Below are positions 8,430-16,881 of a DNA stretch of 64,000 nt, piece after piece. This DNA comes from Phycisphaerales bacterium. Its GTDB lineage: Bacteria; Planctomycetota; Phycisphaerae; Phycisphaerales; SM1A02. Every line of letters begins with the position of its first letter. Position 1 is the first letter of the stretch. The stretch covers positions 1 through 64,000 of the forward strand of contig JAQWTL010000036.1 of assembly GCA_029242715.1 (NCBI GenBank), given 5' to 3'. The notes below the pieces were generated by a model that did no database searches, was not told where the DNA came from, and saw only the letters and a list, made by a program, of their open reading frames with translations. The translations under genes were made by a program, and so were the position numbers.

Positions 8430-11219
8430 TCAGTTCCAGTCCGTGCCAAATCCCTCTATGACCCCCAGCAGATCGCTCACATCGATGATTCGATCGCCAT
8501 TATGATCGAATACACAGGGGGCATCGCACTCCGAGCCCCAGAGTGCAAGAACCTTCAGAAGGTCCTCGATGTCTGACTGGTTGTCACCAGTCGTGTCCCC
8601 CGGGGTTCCCAGAATCAGATAATCGAGGGCCGTTGGCATCTGGAACATGGTTGCGGCCGGACAGGTACACCCACCGAACAGCGGCGGATGATGTGGATTA
8701 TTGGGGTCATCGGCATAGGGATTCCAGCAGGATCGAGCACCGGTAGCGGCGTCGACCGCATACGGAATCGGCTTATGCGGATCCGGAATAACCACATAGA
8801 AACCACTCATGTCCTGGTGGGTCATGAGGCAGTGATATGAAAAGTGGTTGTTGAAGGCAAAGGGGGTCTTGCTGTCAAGATAGGTCGACAGTGGTGTTCC
8901 CGAAGGGGCCATTGTGCTGGAGAACAAGGCTGATGCCGGAGCCAGGCCCCAGGCAGATCCGATCTTCAGATCGTTGCTGGTGTTCATCTTGTCGGGCTCG
9001 TCACTGCCGAAGAGATAGAGCACTCGATCGTCCTGGCACATGGAGTCGATCATGACATTGGGCCAATCGAAGTTGCTGCCGGCAGGCTCCATTCCGGATG
9101 CACAGGTCGTAGTACCCGACGCTTCTCCCCAGACCCATTGGTTGCCATAGGAGTTCTTGAAGCAGGCGCCCCCTCCTGCTCCGGCTTGAGCGGAGCTCAA
9201 TGGCGTGAGTTCGAGTGTCATGATGATTCTCGGCGCGTCCTGTACTTCAACGTCGTTCAGTACTCGCCAGCGATCTACTTGTGTCAGCATGCGAGCGGCA
9301 AACGGCACCCAGCCGCCATGATTCATGTCGAAGCTGCCCCAATAGCGAGCACATTCAGAGCTTGGTCCGAAATTCGACCAATTGGGTGTGGCGTTGTCAT
9401 TGGCAGTTGGATTCGGCCAGGCACCGATCGGGTTGTAGTAGTACCTGGACCAGGTCGTACTGGGGACCTGAGGATCGTCGAAGTTGGGTGGATAGAGCGC
9501 CCATCCGCCATCCGAGAGCCTTGCCTGCCAGCTTGCCCATTCCTGATCGGTCCCGGGAACCGTGACGAAGGTGGATTGCTTGGCGAAGTTGATGGGGGTA
9601 TCCATGTCGTATCCGCCGAGCGGAATACCTTGCCCCGGCAGAACGGCAAAGTCATCTTCCTTGGCGGGCATGCCCTGGCCAATGATGTCGACAGCCACGT
9701 CATTGCGACCATCTATCTTGCCCCAGTTTTTCTTTGGTTGCTGAATGGAAGCCGGTACGGACTGATAGGTTCCATAAGCGACCCTGTTGGCAAACTGCAG
9801 AATGCAGTTGTTGATATTGAAATCATCCACTTCAGGAGTCGTCATTTCGTACATGGCATCGCCGACTCCTGCAGAAGGATCAAGGCGAGCGCAATCGCAT
9901 TGCCACGACTCGGTTTCAAATGTCGGGTTGTCATCCGTCCCACCGGTACGGCGGTACACCTTGGCTGTGCCGAAAGGCTGATTGAATTTGCCCCAGAGAG
10001 AATTCGTCGTGTGGTCTCCAGTCTGATTCCATGAATCGGCACTGGCCATGGTGTCCAGAATGCCGAAGCGAGGTGAACAGAACCGATAGGCCTCCTGAGA
10101 CCACACGGAGAGGGTCAATTTCACATCGTCGGGCTGCCGAATCGGATCATTGTTGTACTCATCAATGAGCGTACGGGTCATCCGCAACGTGCGCCAGAAT
10201 GCATCAGCGACGTTGGCTGAAACGGACCAGTAGTTGGGCGGAGTCGGCAAGGCAGCACTATCTTTGCATGCCTGTGGCATGTGCTCCATGCCCGGATAAC
10301 TTGTTCCAACGGAAATATTGTTGTTGCTCGCTGCCGTGTGACTCAACTGCATCAGTTCAAGATCCAGATAGACATCAAGTACAGGTGATGCCCCGAGACC
10401 ACCGGTTATGTTGCAATGCTTGGCGAATTCAATACAGCGTTTCGTGTAATTCAGGACGAGCTTGACGTCATCTACGGCTGAGGTCGAGGCATTATCCGGC
10501 CAGGTCATGCTCCAGCAATGCGCGGCGGACTCCTGTTTTGTCGTCGTGAACTCGAGGTTGGGTGCATTCGCACTGGCATTCATCTGTGTCTTGCCGCCGA
10601 AATACACGGAATCATTTGGATCAAAATGATGCTTGTTGCTCAGGAGTCGCCCGAATCGAAGTGTTCTGGGAGAGCTGAGCATCAATGAAACGGGAACAGA
10701 GCCCGATCCATTGCCGGAGTTGATCATCCCTTTGACGTACGAATAAAAAGCCTGGTAAGTGACTTCCTTGGCATGATCGACGCTCTCGAAGCAGGAAGGT
10801 AGATCGCTCGCATTCAGATTGTCCCAAGGCCGGAACTCATCTTCTCCTGTTGCATCCAGTGATGTCGAAATGACAAATACATTGCCGTTATTCAATTGAG
10901 CGCCGGACGGCATCGATGAATCGTTATCAGTAACAAGGTCATGGAGATTATTGAAGCCATTGCCATTGGTATCAGCAATGATCGTCGTCCGAGGACGCAT
11001 GTACTGATTGCCATCAATGGTTTTAATGCAGTCAGGAACGGGAGATGCGTTTTCAAACCAATCCGTCGTGGAACTCCAGACAGCCGAATCAAACCAGACA
11101 AAGACACCACGGCCGTCACCGACCGCATTCGATTGATCATTTGAGTAAGCACTCGATGCAATCATGGCGACCATGCCGAGACTCATTGAACATCGACGAA
11201 ACAGCCCGGTAGCAATCAT
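8430..11219 (-). CDS. Large secreted dockerin protein, unknown catalytic domain
   Basis: A ~929-residue exported protein. I place the start at the ATG at 11219 (MIATGLFRRC...) because GGGAGG lies ~9 nt upstream and the next ~26 residues form a signal peptide ending near SSAYS; the longer frame begins at 11246. Residues ~30-850 are rich in Asn, Trp and Cys and match no fold I recognise. The C-terminus has two EF-hand-like halves (GDTTGDNQSDIEDLLKVL and DHNGDRIIDVSDLLGVI), forming a dockerin-like module. The gene interrupts the run of tricarboxylate-enzyme genes on the same strand. Direct functional linkage with those cytoplasmic enzymes is doubtful. Confidence 0.8.
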   Translation of the reverse strand: MIATGLFRRCSMSLGMVAMIASSAYSNDQSNAVGDGRGVFVWFDSAVWSSTTDWFENASPVPDCIKTIDGNQYMRPRTTIIADTNGNGFNNLHDLVTDNDSSMPSGAQLNNGNVFVISTSLDATGEDEFRPWDNLNASDLPSCFESVDHAKEVTYQAFYSYVKGMINSGNGSGSVPVSLMLSSPRTLRFGRLLSNKHHFDPNDSVYFGGKTQMNASANAPNLEFTTTKQESAAHCWSMTWPDNASTSAVDDVKLVLNYTKRCIEFAKHCNITGGLGASPVLDVYLDLELMQLSHTAASNNNISVGTSYPGMEHMPQACKDSAALPTPPNYWSVSANVADAFWRTLRMTRTLIDEYNNDPIRQPDDVKLTLSVWSQEAYRFCSPRFGILDTMASADSWNQTGDHTTNSLWGKFNQPFGTAKVYRRTGGTDDNPTFETESWQCDCARLDPSAGVGDAMYEMTTPEVDDFNINNCILQFANRVAYGTYQSVPASIQQPKKNWGKIDGRNDVAVDIIGQGMPAKEDDFAVLPGQGIPLGGYDMDTPINFAKQSTFVTVPGTDQEWASWQARLSDGGWALYPPNFDDPQVPSTTWSRYYYNPIGAWPNPTANDNATPNWSNFGPSSECARYWGSFDMNHGGWVPFAARMLTQVDRWRVLNDVEVQDAPRIIMTLELTPLSSAQAGAGGGACFKNSYGNQWVWGEASGTTTCASGMEPAGSNFDWPNVMIDSMCQDDRVLYLFGSDEPDKMNTSNDLKIGSAWGLAPASALFSSTMAPSGTPLSTYLDSKTPFAFNNHFSYHCLMTHQDMSGFYVVIPDPHKPIPYAVDAATGARSCWNPYADDPNNPHHPPLFGGCTCPAATMFQMPTALDYLILGTPGDTTGDNQSDIEDLLKVLALWGSECDAPCVFDHNGDRIIDVSDLLGVIEGFGTDWN

Positions 11220-11292
11220 GCCTGTATCCCTCCCACAGGTGACCATGGGTGCCGAAAACCCGGCATCTCATGGTCTTTCATCATCAAACCAA

Positions 11293-11307
11293 CTTGACGC
11301 AGAGTCA
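11293..11307. repeat. Inverted repeat TTGAC-N5-GTCAA upstream of the large dockerin gene
   Basis: The perfect inverted repeat TTGAC GCAGA GTCAA lies 74 bp upstream of the 11219 start. Read on the minus strand, TTGACT could act as a -35 box, with GATGAT 17 bp further as a weak -10. It may be an operator or chance; no regulator is encoded beside it. Confidence 0.25.
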
Positions 11308-11375
11308 AGAATATTGATGCAAGAAGCAGGTTGAGATTCGGCCTGGGAGTGCTGGCGGTGGTCCCAGCAGGCGAT

Positions 11376-13310
11376 TCAGGAGTTTAGACGAGCACGAACC
11401 ACCTCTTCAGCCCCTCCAGCGATCACGATCTCCTGGGGGACCGTTCCCAAGGGCATGAAGTCGAAAGTGGAACCGTCGAGTGTCATGCGGGATTGCTCGA
11501 AATCGATGACCAGTTGGCCGACCGGAATCGTCAGTGAATCATTGCCGGCATGTTCAGTTCGCAGGTGCGCGATGAGCGAGGGGCACGTCAGACAGAGGAA
11601 GCCGTTGTTGATGGCATTGCGGACATAGGTCTGGCTGAATGAAGCGGCAATGACCGCCTGAACGCCACGAGCCTTGAGGCATGTTGCTGCTTGCTCACGG
11701 CTCGATCCTGTTCCAAAGTTCAACCCGGAAACAAGAATGTCACCAGACTTGGAAAACGCCGCGAAGGACGGGTCATAGTTTTCCATCGCTGCAGCTTTCA
11801 TCTCTTCTTCCGTAACATCATCGCGATAGGTCATCTTGCCACTGTAGATGCCATCCGTGTTCAGATTGTCAACGGGAAGCCAGAGCAAGCGGCCCTCAAG
11901 TCGTTTGGGGAATCCGTCAAGAATGGGCGTAGTGCCTCCTGTTGAAGGCCTTGGCCCGTTCAATGTGGTGTTAATGGTTGGCTTGATTGAATCGTAGGCT
12001 TCAGGAGAGCAGATGTATCCAGCCAGCGCAGAGGCTGCGACAACTGCCGGACTGGCCAGGTAGGCCTTGGCATCACGTGATCCCATTCGTCCCTTGAAGT
12101 TGCGATTGGTCGCACTGATGCCCACCTCACCTGGTTCCAGCGTGCCGGCGCCAAGCCCAATGCAGGTACCGCAGCCAGGTGGCAGGAAGTGTGCCCCCGC
12201 TTTCTCAAGGGAAGACCAGTAACCCTGTGCCTCGGCTTCAGCCTGCACATTGCCACTTGCGGCTGCCACGTACAGATCAACACCATCAGCGACCTGCTTA
12301 CCATCAACAATCGCTGCTGCTGCCGCCAGGTCCTCCAGGCGAGCATTGACGCAACTCAACAGATAGGCCTTGTTGACCTTCACATGCTCCTGCTCGATCT
12401 CAGGCAGCGCGTGCATGACCTTGACGTGATCAGGCCCCGATACATGGGGAATGACACTCGCAAGATCCAGTTCCAGTTCAACGGCATAGTGGCATCCGGT
12501 TTCCGCTTGAGGGCGGTGTTGATACCAGCGTTCAACATCTTCAGGTGTATATCGAGGCGTATTGCGACTGGCAAGCCACTCTGCCCGCTTCAACAGCCAT
12601 TGCCTGAGTGTCTCGTCAAAGGGGAAGACCCCCGCCAACGCTCCCCATTCCGTAGTCATGTTCGAGATGCTCATTCGCTGATCCATGCTCAGGCAATCGA
12701 GCTCATCGCCCTGGAATTCAACAGCCATGTTCAACACTTCATCATTATTGAACGCCCCGCAGAGCGCGATGATCACATCCTTGCCGACAACCCCTGGGCG
12801 CAGTTTTCCAGAGAGCGTGACCTTGGCTACCTGAGGCACCTGCCACCAGGTCTCTCCGGTTGCCCAGATGGAGGCGGCATCGGTGCGCACGACCGGTGTG
12901 CCCATGGCCGCAATTGCGCCATAAAGATTCGAATGGGAATCGGAGCCGACCACCATGCTGCCTGGTGTCACATAGCCATACTCGACCATTACCTGGTGGC
13001 TGATGCCTGTGCCTGGTCGATAGAAGTCAACGCCATGCTCATTGGCAAACGCTTCGATCTTGGCATACTTGCCGAGGTTCTCAGGCGAGTGGTTCTGAAT
13101 GTCATGATCGATCGCAAAGACCGGTTGCTTTGGATCATGGATCCGCTGGGCACCAATCGACTTGAATTTACCCATGACGGCCGACGTGTTGTCATGAGTC
13201 ATGATGTGTTTGGGTCGGATGCGAATGAAGTCGCCGGCAAGCGCGGCTCCCCCGGGTTCGAGTCCGACTGCATGGGCCGTAGCGATCTGTTCTACAAGGG
13301 TAAAAGGCAT
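11376..13310 (-). CDS. Aconitase-superfamily hydratase, homoaconitase-like, large and small domains fused
   Basis: A 644-residue [4Fe-4S] hydro-lyase. The longer frame opens with a TTG at 13352; the ATG at 13310 (MPFTLVEQIATAHAVG) matches the usual family N-terminus. Cluster cysteines are visible at about residues 320 (LLSCVNARLED), 380 and 383 (PPGCGTCIG). The swivel domain follows in the same chain, with GLNFGTGSSREQAATC. GTGSSREQA resembles fungal homoaconitase rather than the GCGSSREHAP of isopropylmalate isomerase. HDNTSAVMGKFKSIG near the N-terminus is also of homoaconitase/IPMI type. It likely isomerises a tricarboxylate such as citrate, homocitrate or methylcitrate. It sits 94 bp downstream of a membrane protein gene in the tricarboxylate set. 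Confidence 0.85.
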   Translation of the reverse strand: MPFTLVEQIATAHAVGLEPGGAALAGDFIRIRPKHIMTHDNTSAVMGKFKSIGAQRIHDPKQPVFAIDHDIQNHSPENLGKYAKIEAFANEHGVDFYRPGTGISHQVMVEYGYVTPGSMVVGSDSHSNLYGAIAAMGTPVVRTDAASIWATGETWWQVPQVAKVTLSGKLRPGVVGKDVIIALCGAFNNDEVLNMAVEFQGDELDCLSMDQRMSISNMTTEWGALAGVFPFDETLRQWLLKRAEWLASRNTPRYTPEDVERWYQHRPQAETGCHYAVELELDLASVIPHVSGPDHVKVMHALPEIEQEHVKVNKAYLLSCVNARLEDLAAAAAIVDGKQVADGVDLYVAAASGNVQAEAEAQGYWSSLEKAGAHFLPPGCGTCIGLGAGTLEPGEVGISATNRNFKGRMGSRDAKAYLASPAVVAASALAGYICSPEAYDSIKPTINTTLNGPRPSTGGTTPILDGFPKRLEGRLLWLPVDNLNTDGIYSGKMTYRDDVTEEEMKAAAMENYDPSFAAFSKSGDILVSGLNFGTGSSREQAATCLKARGVQAVIAASFSQTYVRNAINNGFLCLTCPSLIAHLRTEHAGNDSLTIPVGQLVIDFEQSRMTLDGSTFDFMPLGTVPQEIVIAGGAEEVVRARLNS

Positions 13311-13404
13311 TTGCTCAGCATAACGAGGCCATTGAATCTGAATCAATGCCAAACACGACCATGCCGGGCCGCTCTGATCAAATGAAACATGACTGCCGGG
13401 GCAA

Positions 13405-14022
13405 TCAAGAGGATTTGGCGGCCTGTCTCCTCAGCCTCCTCTGTTCTTTCCACTGCTTCGGTTCGCCCCGCCGCCAAGCTGGGAGCAGCCAGCAGGCAAG
13501 AAACAGCGGCCAGATGAGGTGAAAGAGACCGTCAGCAATGAAGATTGGCGTATTGCCGCCCGTCAGCGGCCGCCCGATGGATTCCTTGAGAACCTCCCAG
13601 GATTTCCAGGTGGCCAGGAAAAACCAGGCCGTTGTAACCATCGCCCAGATGGCTGCCGCGGGTACGGTCCATGCTTTTCTCATGATCATGAAGATGCCGA
13701 TGATGATGGCAAAGAACGATATGCCGATTCGAATACTGCCCATGATCTGCAGAAAATGCGGAGTGGGCATCACATTCAAAAGGCCTTTGGCCGCTTCAGC
13801 GGTCTCGACACCCGTAAGATTCATGATGCCAATGGTCATTGAATGGATAATTCCGCCCAGGGCAATGCCTAAACGATGATCGTGCAGTTTGTCAGCAAGG
13901 GCATGCAGTTCATTTCCGATTGAAACCGTTGTCCATCCAAATGCCACGCCGAAAATGCCCATGAAGAACATGGACGTCCCCAGAACGCCAGCCCAGTAAC
14001 CGACGCTACCAACTGGCTTCAT
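13405..14022 (-). CDS. Polytopic membrane protein, unknown function
   Basis: A 205-residue protein with about five hydrophobic segments: residues ~9-30, ~52-70, ~88-110, ~118-140 and ~165-182. The C-terminal tail is strongly basic (RRGEPKQWKEQRRLRRQAAK). Its ATG overlaps the stop of the upstream HD-like gene by 4 bp (ATGA), so the two are translationally coupled. I recognise no transporter signature. Given its place beside aconitase and citrate-cleavage genes it could be a small accessory membrane protein, but that is a guess. Confidence 0.65.
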   Translation of the reverse strand: MKPVGSVGYWAGVLGTSMFFMGIFGVAFGWTTVSIGNELHALADKLHDHRLGIALGGIIHSMTIGIMNLTGVETAEAAKGLLNVMPTPHFLQIMGSIRIGISFFAIIIGIFMIMRKAWTVPAAAIWAMVTTAWFFLATWKSWEVLKESIGRPLTGGNTPIFIADGLFHLIWPLFLACWLLPAWRRGEPKQWKEQRRLRRQAAKSS

Positions 14023-14603
14023 TTGGCTTCACCTGCACGCCGACCAAGATACTTGGCGATATCAAAATCTACGAAGTCGGCATGATGGAAGATGATCGAC
14101 TCGATGCTCCGCTCGACTTTTTCGCCTTCATGTGAGTGCGTGGCGATCATGTGCATGGCTGCCGGTGGAATGCCGTGCTTGTAGGCCATGGCAACTCCGC
14201 TGAAGGGATGGCGCAGTGCTTCGCCGAATGTGCCCTTGATGACATTGCCCTTGTCATCCTTGTCGAATTCAAGTGGCTTGCCACAATCAGCCAGCAGTGC
14301 CCCGGCGATGAGAATGTCACGATTGATCGGGATATCGCATGTGAAGGCGTTATCAAGGACATCGGCAATTGCAATGCACTGCCTGACGCAGGAATTCAGA
14401 TGCTCGATGAAGGTCATCTCGATATCACCGGCGAGTAAAGTGAACTTGACGGCTCGCAGCTCATCAAATGTCCACCCCTTGCCTCCACAGCCTGTAGTGA
14501 TGGCCTCGTTCCAGACTGCCGCGACCTGATCTCTCAGGTCGGCATCCTTGATATCGGCAAGGTTCGGAAACAGTTCCGTGATCTGTTCGGTGCCATATGT
14601 CAT
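14019..14603 (-). CDS. HD-domain-like protein with altered HD motif
   Basis: A 194-residue alpha-helical protein with the layout of HD-superfamily metal hydrolases: His in IEHLNSC (~66), then ALLADCGKP (~110) where HD is normally found, then RHPFSG (~135) and THSHEG (~160), then HHADFVDFD near the C-terminus. The central His-Asp pair reads Ala-Asp, so the usual bimetal site is probably incomplete. It overlaps both neighbours by 4 bp: the DUF1476 gene upstream and the membrane protein gene downstream. The tight coupling to an F1-ATPase-inhibitor-type protein suggests a common regulatory job. Substrate unknown. Confidence 0.7.
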   Translation of the reverse strand: MTYGTEQITELFPNLADIKDADLRDQVAAVWNEAITTGCGGKGWTFDELRAVKFTLLAGDIEMTFIEHLNSCVRQCIAIADVLDNAFTCDIPINRDILIAGALLADCGKPLEFDKDDKGNVIKGTFGEALRHPFSGVAMAYKHGIPPAAMHMIATHSHEGEKVERSIESIIFHHADFVDFDIAKYLGRRAGEAK

Positions 14604-14914
14604 GAGAGTTCTTCCATTACCTTGGTCATGAGCCGATCCATTTCAGCACGAAGCTGGGTGGATGTGATCTCAATTCCATGCTTTGCCAGTGCGCCTTCAA
14701 CCATTCGAAGGACGTCATCATCACCTGGTTCCTCGAAATCAGAATGAATGACTTCCTTGGCGAATCGTTCTGCTTCTTCGCCGTCCATGCCCATCTGCTC
14801 AGCAGCCCAGAGCCCCAGCAGTTTGTTTCGCTTGGCTGAAGCCTTGAATTTCACCTGCTCGTCGTGGACGTGCTTTGCTTCCATCCCTTTTTTCCGGTCA
14901 TCAAATCCACTCAT
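14600..14914 (-). CDS. DUF1476 family protein (ATPase inhibitor subunit zeta-like)
   Basis: A 104-residue protein. I chose the ATG at 14914 (MSGFDDRKKGMEAKH) because AAGGA lies ~9 nt upstream and the family starts like this; the longer frame to 14956 adds 14 residues. Conserved blocks are HDEQVKFKASAKRNKLLGLWAAE (quoted as HDEQVKFKAS and RNKLLGLWAAE), GMDGEEAERFAKEVIHSDFE, and a C-terminal helical region with AEMDRLMTKVMEEL. The family is known from Alphaproteobacteria such as Paracoccus, where zeta blocks ATP hydrolysis by the F1-ATPase. Its stop overlaps the HD-like gene by 4 bp. No ATP synthase genes are in the window. Confidence 0.85.
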   Translation of the reverse strand: MSGFDDRKKGMEAKHVHDEQVKFKASAKRNKLLGLWAAEQMGMDGEEAERFAKEVIHSDFEEPGDDDVLRMVEGALAKHGIEITSTQLRAEMDRLMTKVMEELS

Positions 14915-14952
14915 GTCTGCTTTCCTTACAAACTTGTCAATGATGTTCGTCA

Positions 14953-16092
14953 TCAATGCTCATCTATGGCCCAGGGCCGGGGATCGGTAGCCAGCAGGCC
15001 CCATTCCAGAGCATCAAGGTACTGGCCTTCCTTGCAATACGCACCTCTGCTCAAACCCTCCTGGGTAAATCCATGTCGATCCAGCAGCTGACATGAGGCT
15101 TTGTTCCCTGGATAGGTGGCTGCATGGAGTCGATTCAGGCCCATAGGCCCGAAGGCGTGGCCTGCCATGCCGCGGAGCATCTCTGTGGCATACCCCCTGC
15201 CTCGATAATCCGCATCCAGCAAGTAGCCAAGGCCGCCCATGCGGTGCCTCCATCTGATTCCGATGCCGATTTCACCGATCACCGGGCCTTGGGGGTCACC
15301 GAGGCAGGCAAGGAGATTCAGGCGATTTCCGATTTGGATGGCATCGCACATTCCCTGAACACGATCATTGGCGAATTGCAGATCTGGATCTTTGGGGATG
15401 CTGGCCAGGCCTTCATAAACACCTGGCGAGCAGAAGAGGTGGTGCATGGCTTCGACATCACTCATCGTGGCGGGTCTCAGCCAGAGTCTGCCAGTTGATC
15501 GAGGCAATTGCTCAAGGCAAAGGGATTCAGTGGGATCCACGTCTGAAGAAGGAGGCCAATGCTCCTTGATGACTGCATAGTGCACGCTGTCGATCGGCTG
15601 ATCGTTGACGTGGAGATTGTGCCGCATCACAGCTTCTTGCCGCATTCCAATCTTCTGCATCACACGCCCGGAGGCTGGATTGTCAGTGCTGTGCATGGCT
15701 TGAACCCTGATGATCTTTGTATTCAGGAAGGCCCAGTCAATCAGTGAGCAGCCTGCCTCTGCCATATATCCATGGCCCCAGAAAGGAGCACCAAGCCAGT
15801 ACCCCATCTCTGCACAATGGTCTCCGCCAGACCTGTTGAGACTGATACATCCAATCAGATCCCCGCTGCTGGCTTGCGTCACAGCCCAGATTCGCTCCTT
15901 GTTTTCTGCAGCCATCTGGTCATGTGTCGCGATCCAGGTCTCGGCACCTCCATCTGGATACGGATGTGGGATATCCAGTTCCGGCCTTCCGACACGTTCG
16001 TCACCCGCAAGACGCTGGACGTCTGCGGCATCACCTGCATTGAATGGTCTCAAGATGAGGCGGTCAGTTGGGATAACCGGACGGCTTGTCAT
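14953..16092 (-). CDS. Tandem GNAT acetyltransferase (RimJ/RimL type)
   Basis: A 379-residue protein made of two GNAT domains in one chain. Domain 1 (residues ~1-180) starts with TDRLILRPFNAGDAADV and has the acetyl-CoA loop region GYWLGAPFWGHGYMAEA. Domain 2 (~195-375) starts with TGRLWLRPATMSDVEAM and has GYLLDADYRGRGYATEM, a good Q/RxxGxG/A loop. RimJ/RimL-like enzymes acetylate protein N-termini, and others in this clan modify amino acids or antibiotics. The start overlaps the stop of the citryl-CoA-lyase-like gene by 4 bp, so it is coupled to central-carbon genes. It could modify one of those enzymes, but this is untested. Confidence 0.85.
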   Translation of the reverse strand: MTSRPVIPTDRLILRPFNAGDAADVQRLAGDERVGRPELDIPHPYPDGGAETWIATHDQMAAENKERIWAVTQASSGDLIGCISLNRSGGDHCAEMGYWLGAPFWGHGYMAEAGCSLIDWAFLNTKIIRVQAMHSTDNPASGRVMQKIGMRQEAVMRHNLHVNDQPIDSVHYAVIKEHWPPSSDVDPTESLCLEQLPRSTGRLWLRPATMSDVEAMHHLFCSPGVYEGLASIPKDPDLQFANDRVQGMCDAIQIGNRLNLLACLGDPQGPVIGEIGIGIRWRHRMGGLGYLLDADYRGRGYATEMLRGMAGHAFGPMGLNRLHAATYPGNKASCQLLDRHGFTQEGLSRGAYCKEGQYLDALEWGLLATDPRPWAIDEH

Positions 16093-16865
16093 GAATCGAG
16101 TGAGCGATGCGCCGGGCCATCATATTCATGCGCCCCGGGGATCACTTTTCGCATGGGCTTCATGCGGGACTGCTCTTCACGGACATGTGCCAGCAGCCCT
16201 GGGACACGCGCAATCATGAACAAGCCGTTCATGACTTCAGGCTCAAATGCCAGATCGGCCAGAACAGCCCCGATGGCGCCGTCGACATTGATCGGCAACG
16301 GCTTGCCTCGCTTGGCAAAGACGGCCTCGACCGCATGGGCGGTCTCGCAGTGCTGGCCAAAGGCCCCCGCTTCACGGGCAAGTTCCAAGAGGCGAGATGT
16401 TCTGGGGTCCGCACTATGGATGCGATGACCAAAACCACTCATTCGCCGCCCCGCTGCCTTCCATTCATCAAGCTTTGATTCGGCGGCTTCTTCAAGCGAC
16501 GTATTGGTCTCATTGGCATGGGAAGCAATCTCACCCAGTTGCCGAGCACAATTCGTAATCGCGCCTCCATGATGGTCATTGATGGACATGATGCCTGCGG
16601 CAACAGACGCACTGAGATTGGCGCCGGTTGAAGCCACTGTGCGAGCGGCCAGGACTGATGGCGGTGTTGCGCCATGGTCGATCGAGGAGACGATGATGGC
16701 CTCCATCAGGCGGCCGGTGATCTCATCTGGCATTTCACCACGGATGATCAGATAGACGGCCTGGCCAAAGGAGATGTTCCCCATCAGCTCGGCGATGTCA
16801 TATCCGCGCACTCTGACACTGTTTGGCTGGATTTCGGTAACAGCGGTCGGCCATGACTCGGACAT
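16089..16865 (-). CDS. Citryl-CoA lyase / short citrate synthase-like protein
   Basis: A 258-residue protein, much shorter than citrate synthase (~430) and equal in size to citryl-CoA lyase or the C-terminal lyase part of ATP-citrate lyase. I chose the ATG at 16865 because GGAAG lies ~8 nt upstream and 16 bp separate it from the CoA-ligase alpha stop. Landmarks are INDHHGGAITNCARQ (~95), the active-site-type SGFGHRIHSADPR (~145) and NVDGAIGAVLADLAF (~200), the last very like ATP-citrate lyase. The enzyme would cleave citryl-CoA to acetyl-CoA and oxaloacetate, or an analogous acyl-CoA. It directly follows the two CoA-ligase subunit genes, as expected for a two-step citrate cleavage system. Confidence 0.82.
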   Translation of the reverse strand: MSESWPTAVTEIQPNSVRVRGYDIAELMGNISFGQAVYLIIRGEMPDEITGRLMEAIIVSSIDHGATPPSVLAARTVASTGANLSASVAAGIMSINDHHGGAITNCARQLGEIASHANETNTSLEEAAESKLDEWKAAGRRMSGFGHRIHSADPRTSRLLELAREAGAFGQHCETAHAVEAVFAKRGKPLPINVDGAIGAVLADLAFEPEVMNGLFMIARVPGLLAHVREEQSRMKPMRKVIPGAHEYDGPAHRSLDS

Positions 16866-16881
16866 CTTGTTCACTTCCGTA

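Noticed and set aside
9138-10034. 298-codon plus-strand frame
   Set aside because: Antisense to the large dockerin gene; no SD and no recognisable motif.
11376-13310. Lysine biosynthesis by the aminoadipate route
   Set aside because: A homoaconitase-like protein and an HICDH-family enzyme are near, but no homocitrate synthase, LysX or LysW is in the window.
12189-13385. 398-codon plus-strand frame
   Set aside because: Antisense shadow of the aconitase-like gene with cluster cysteines on the other strand.
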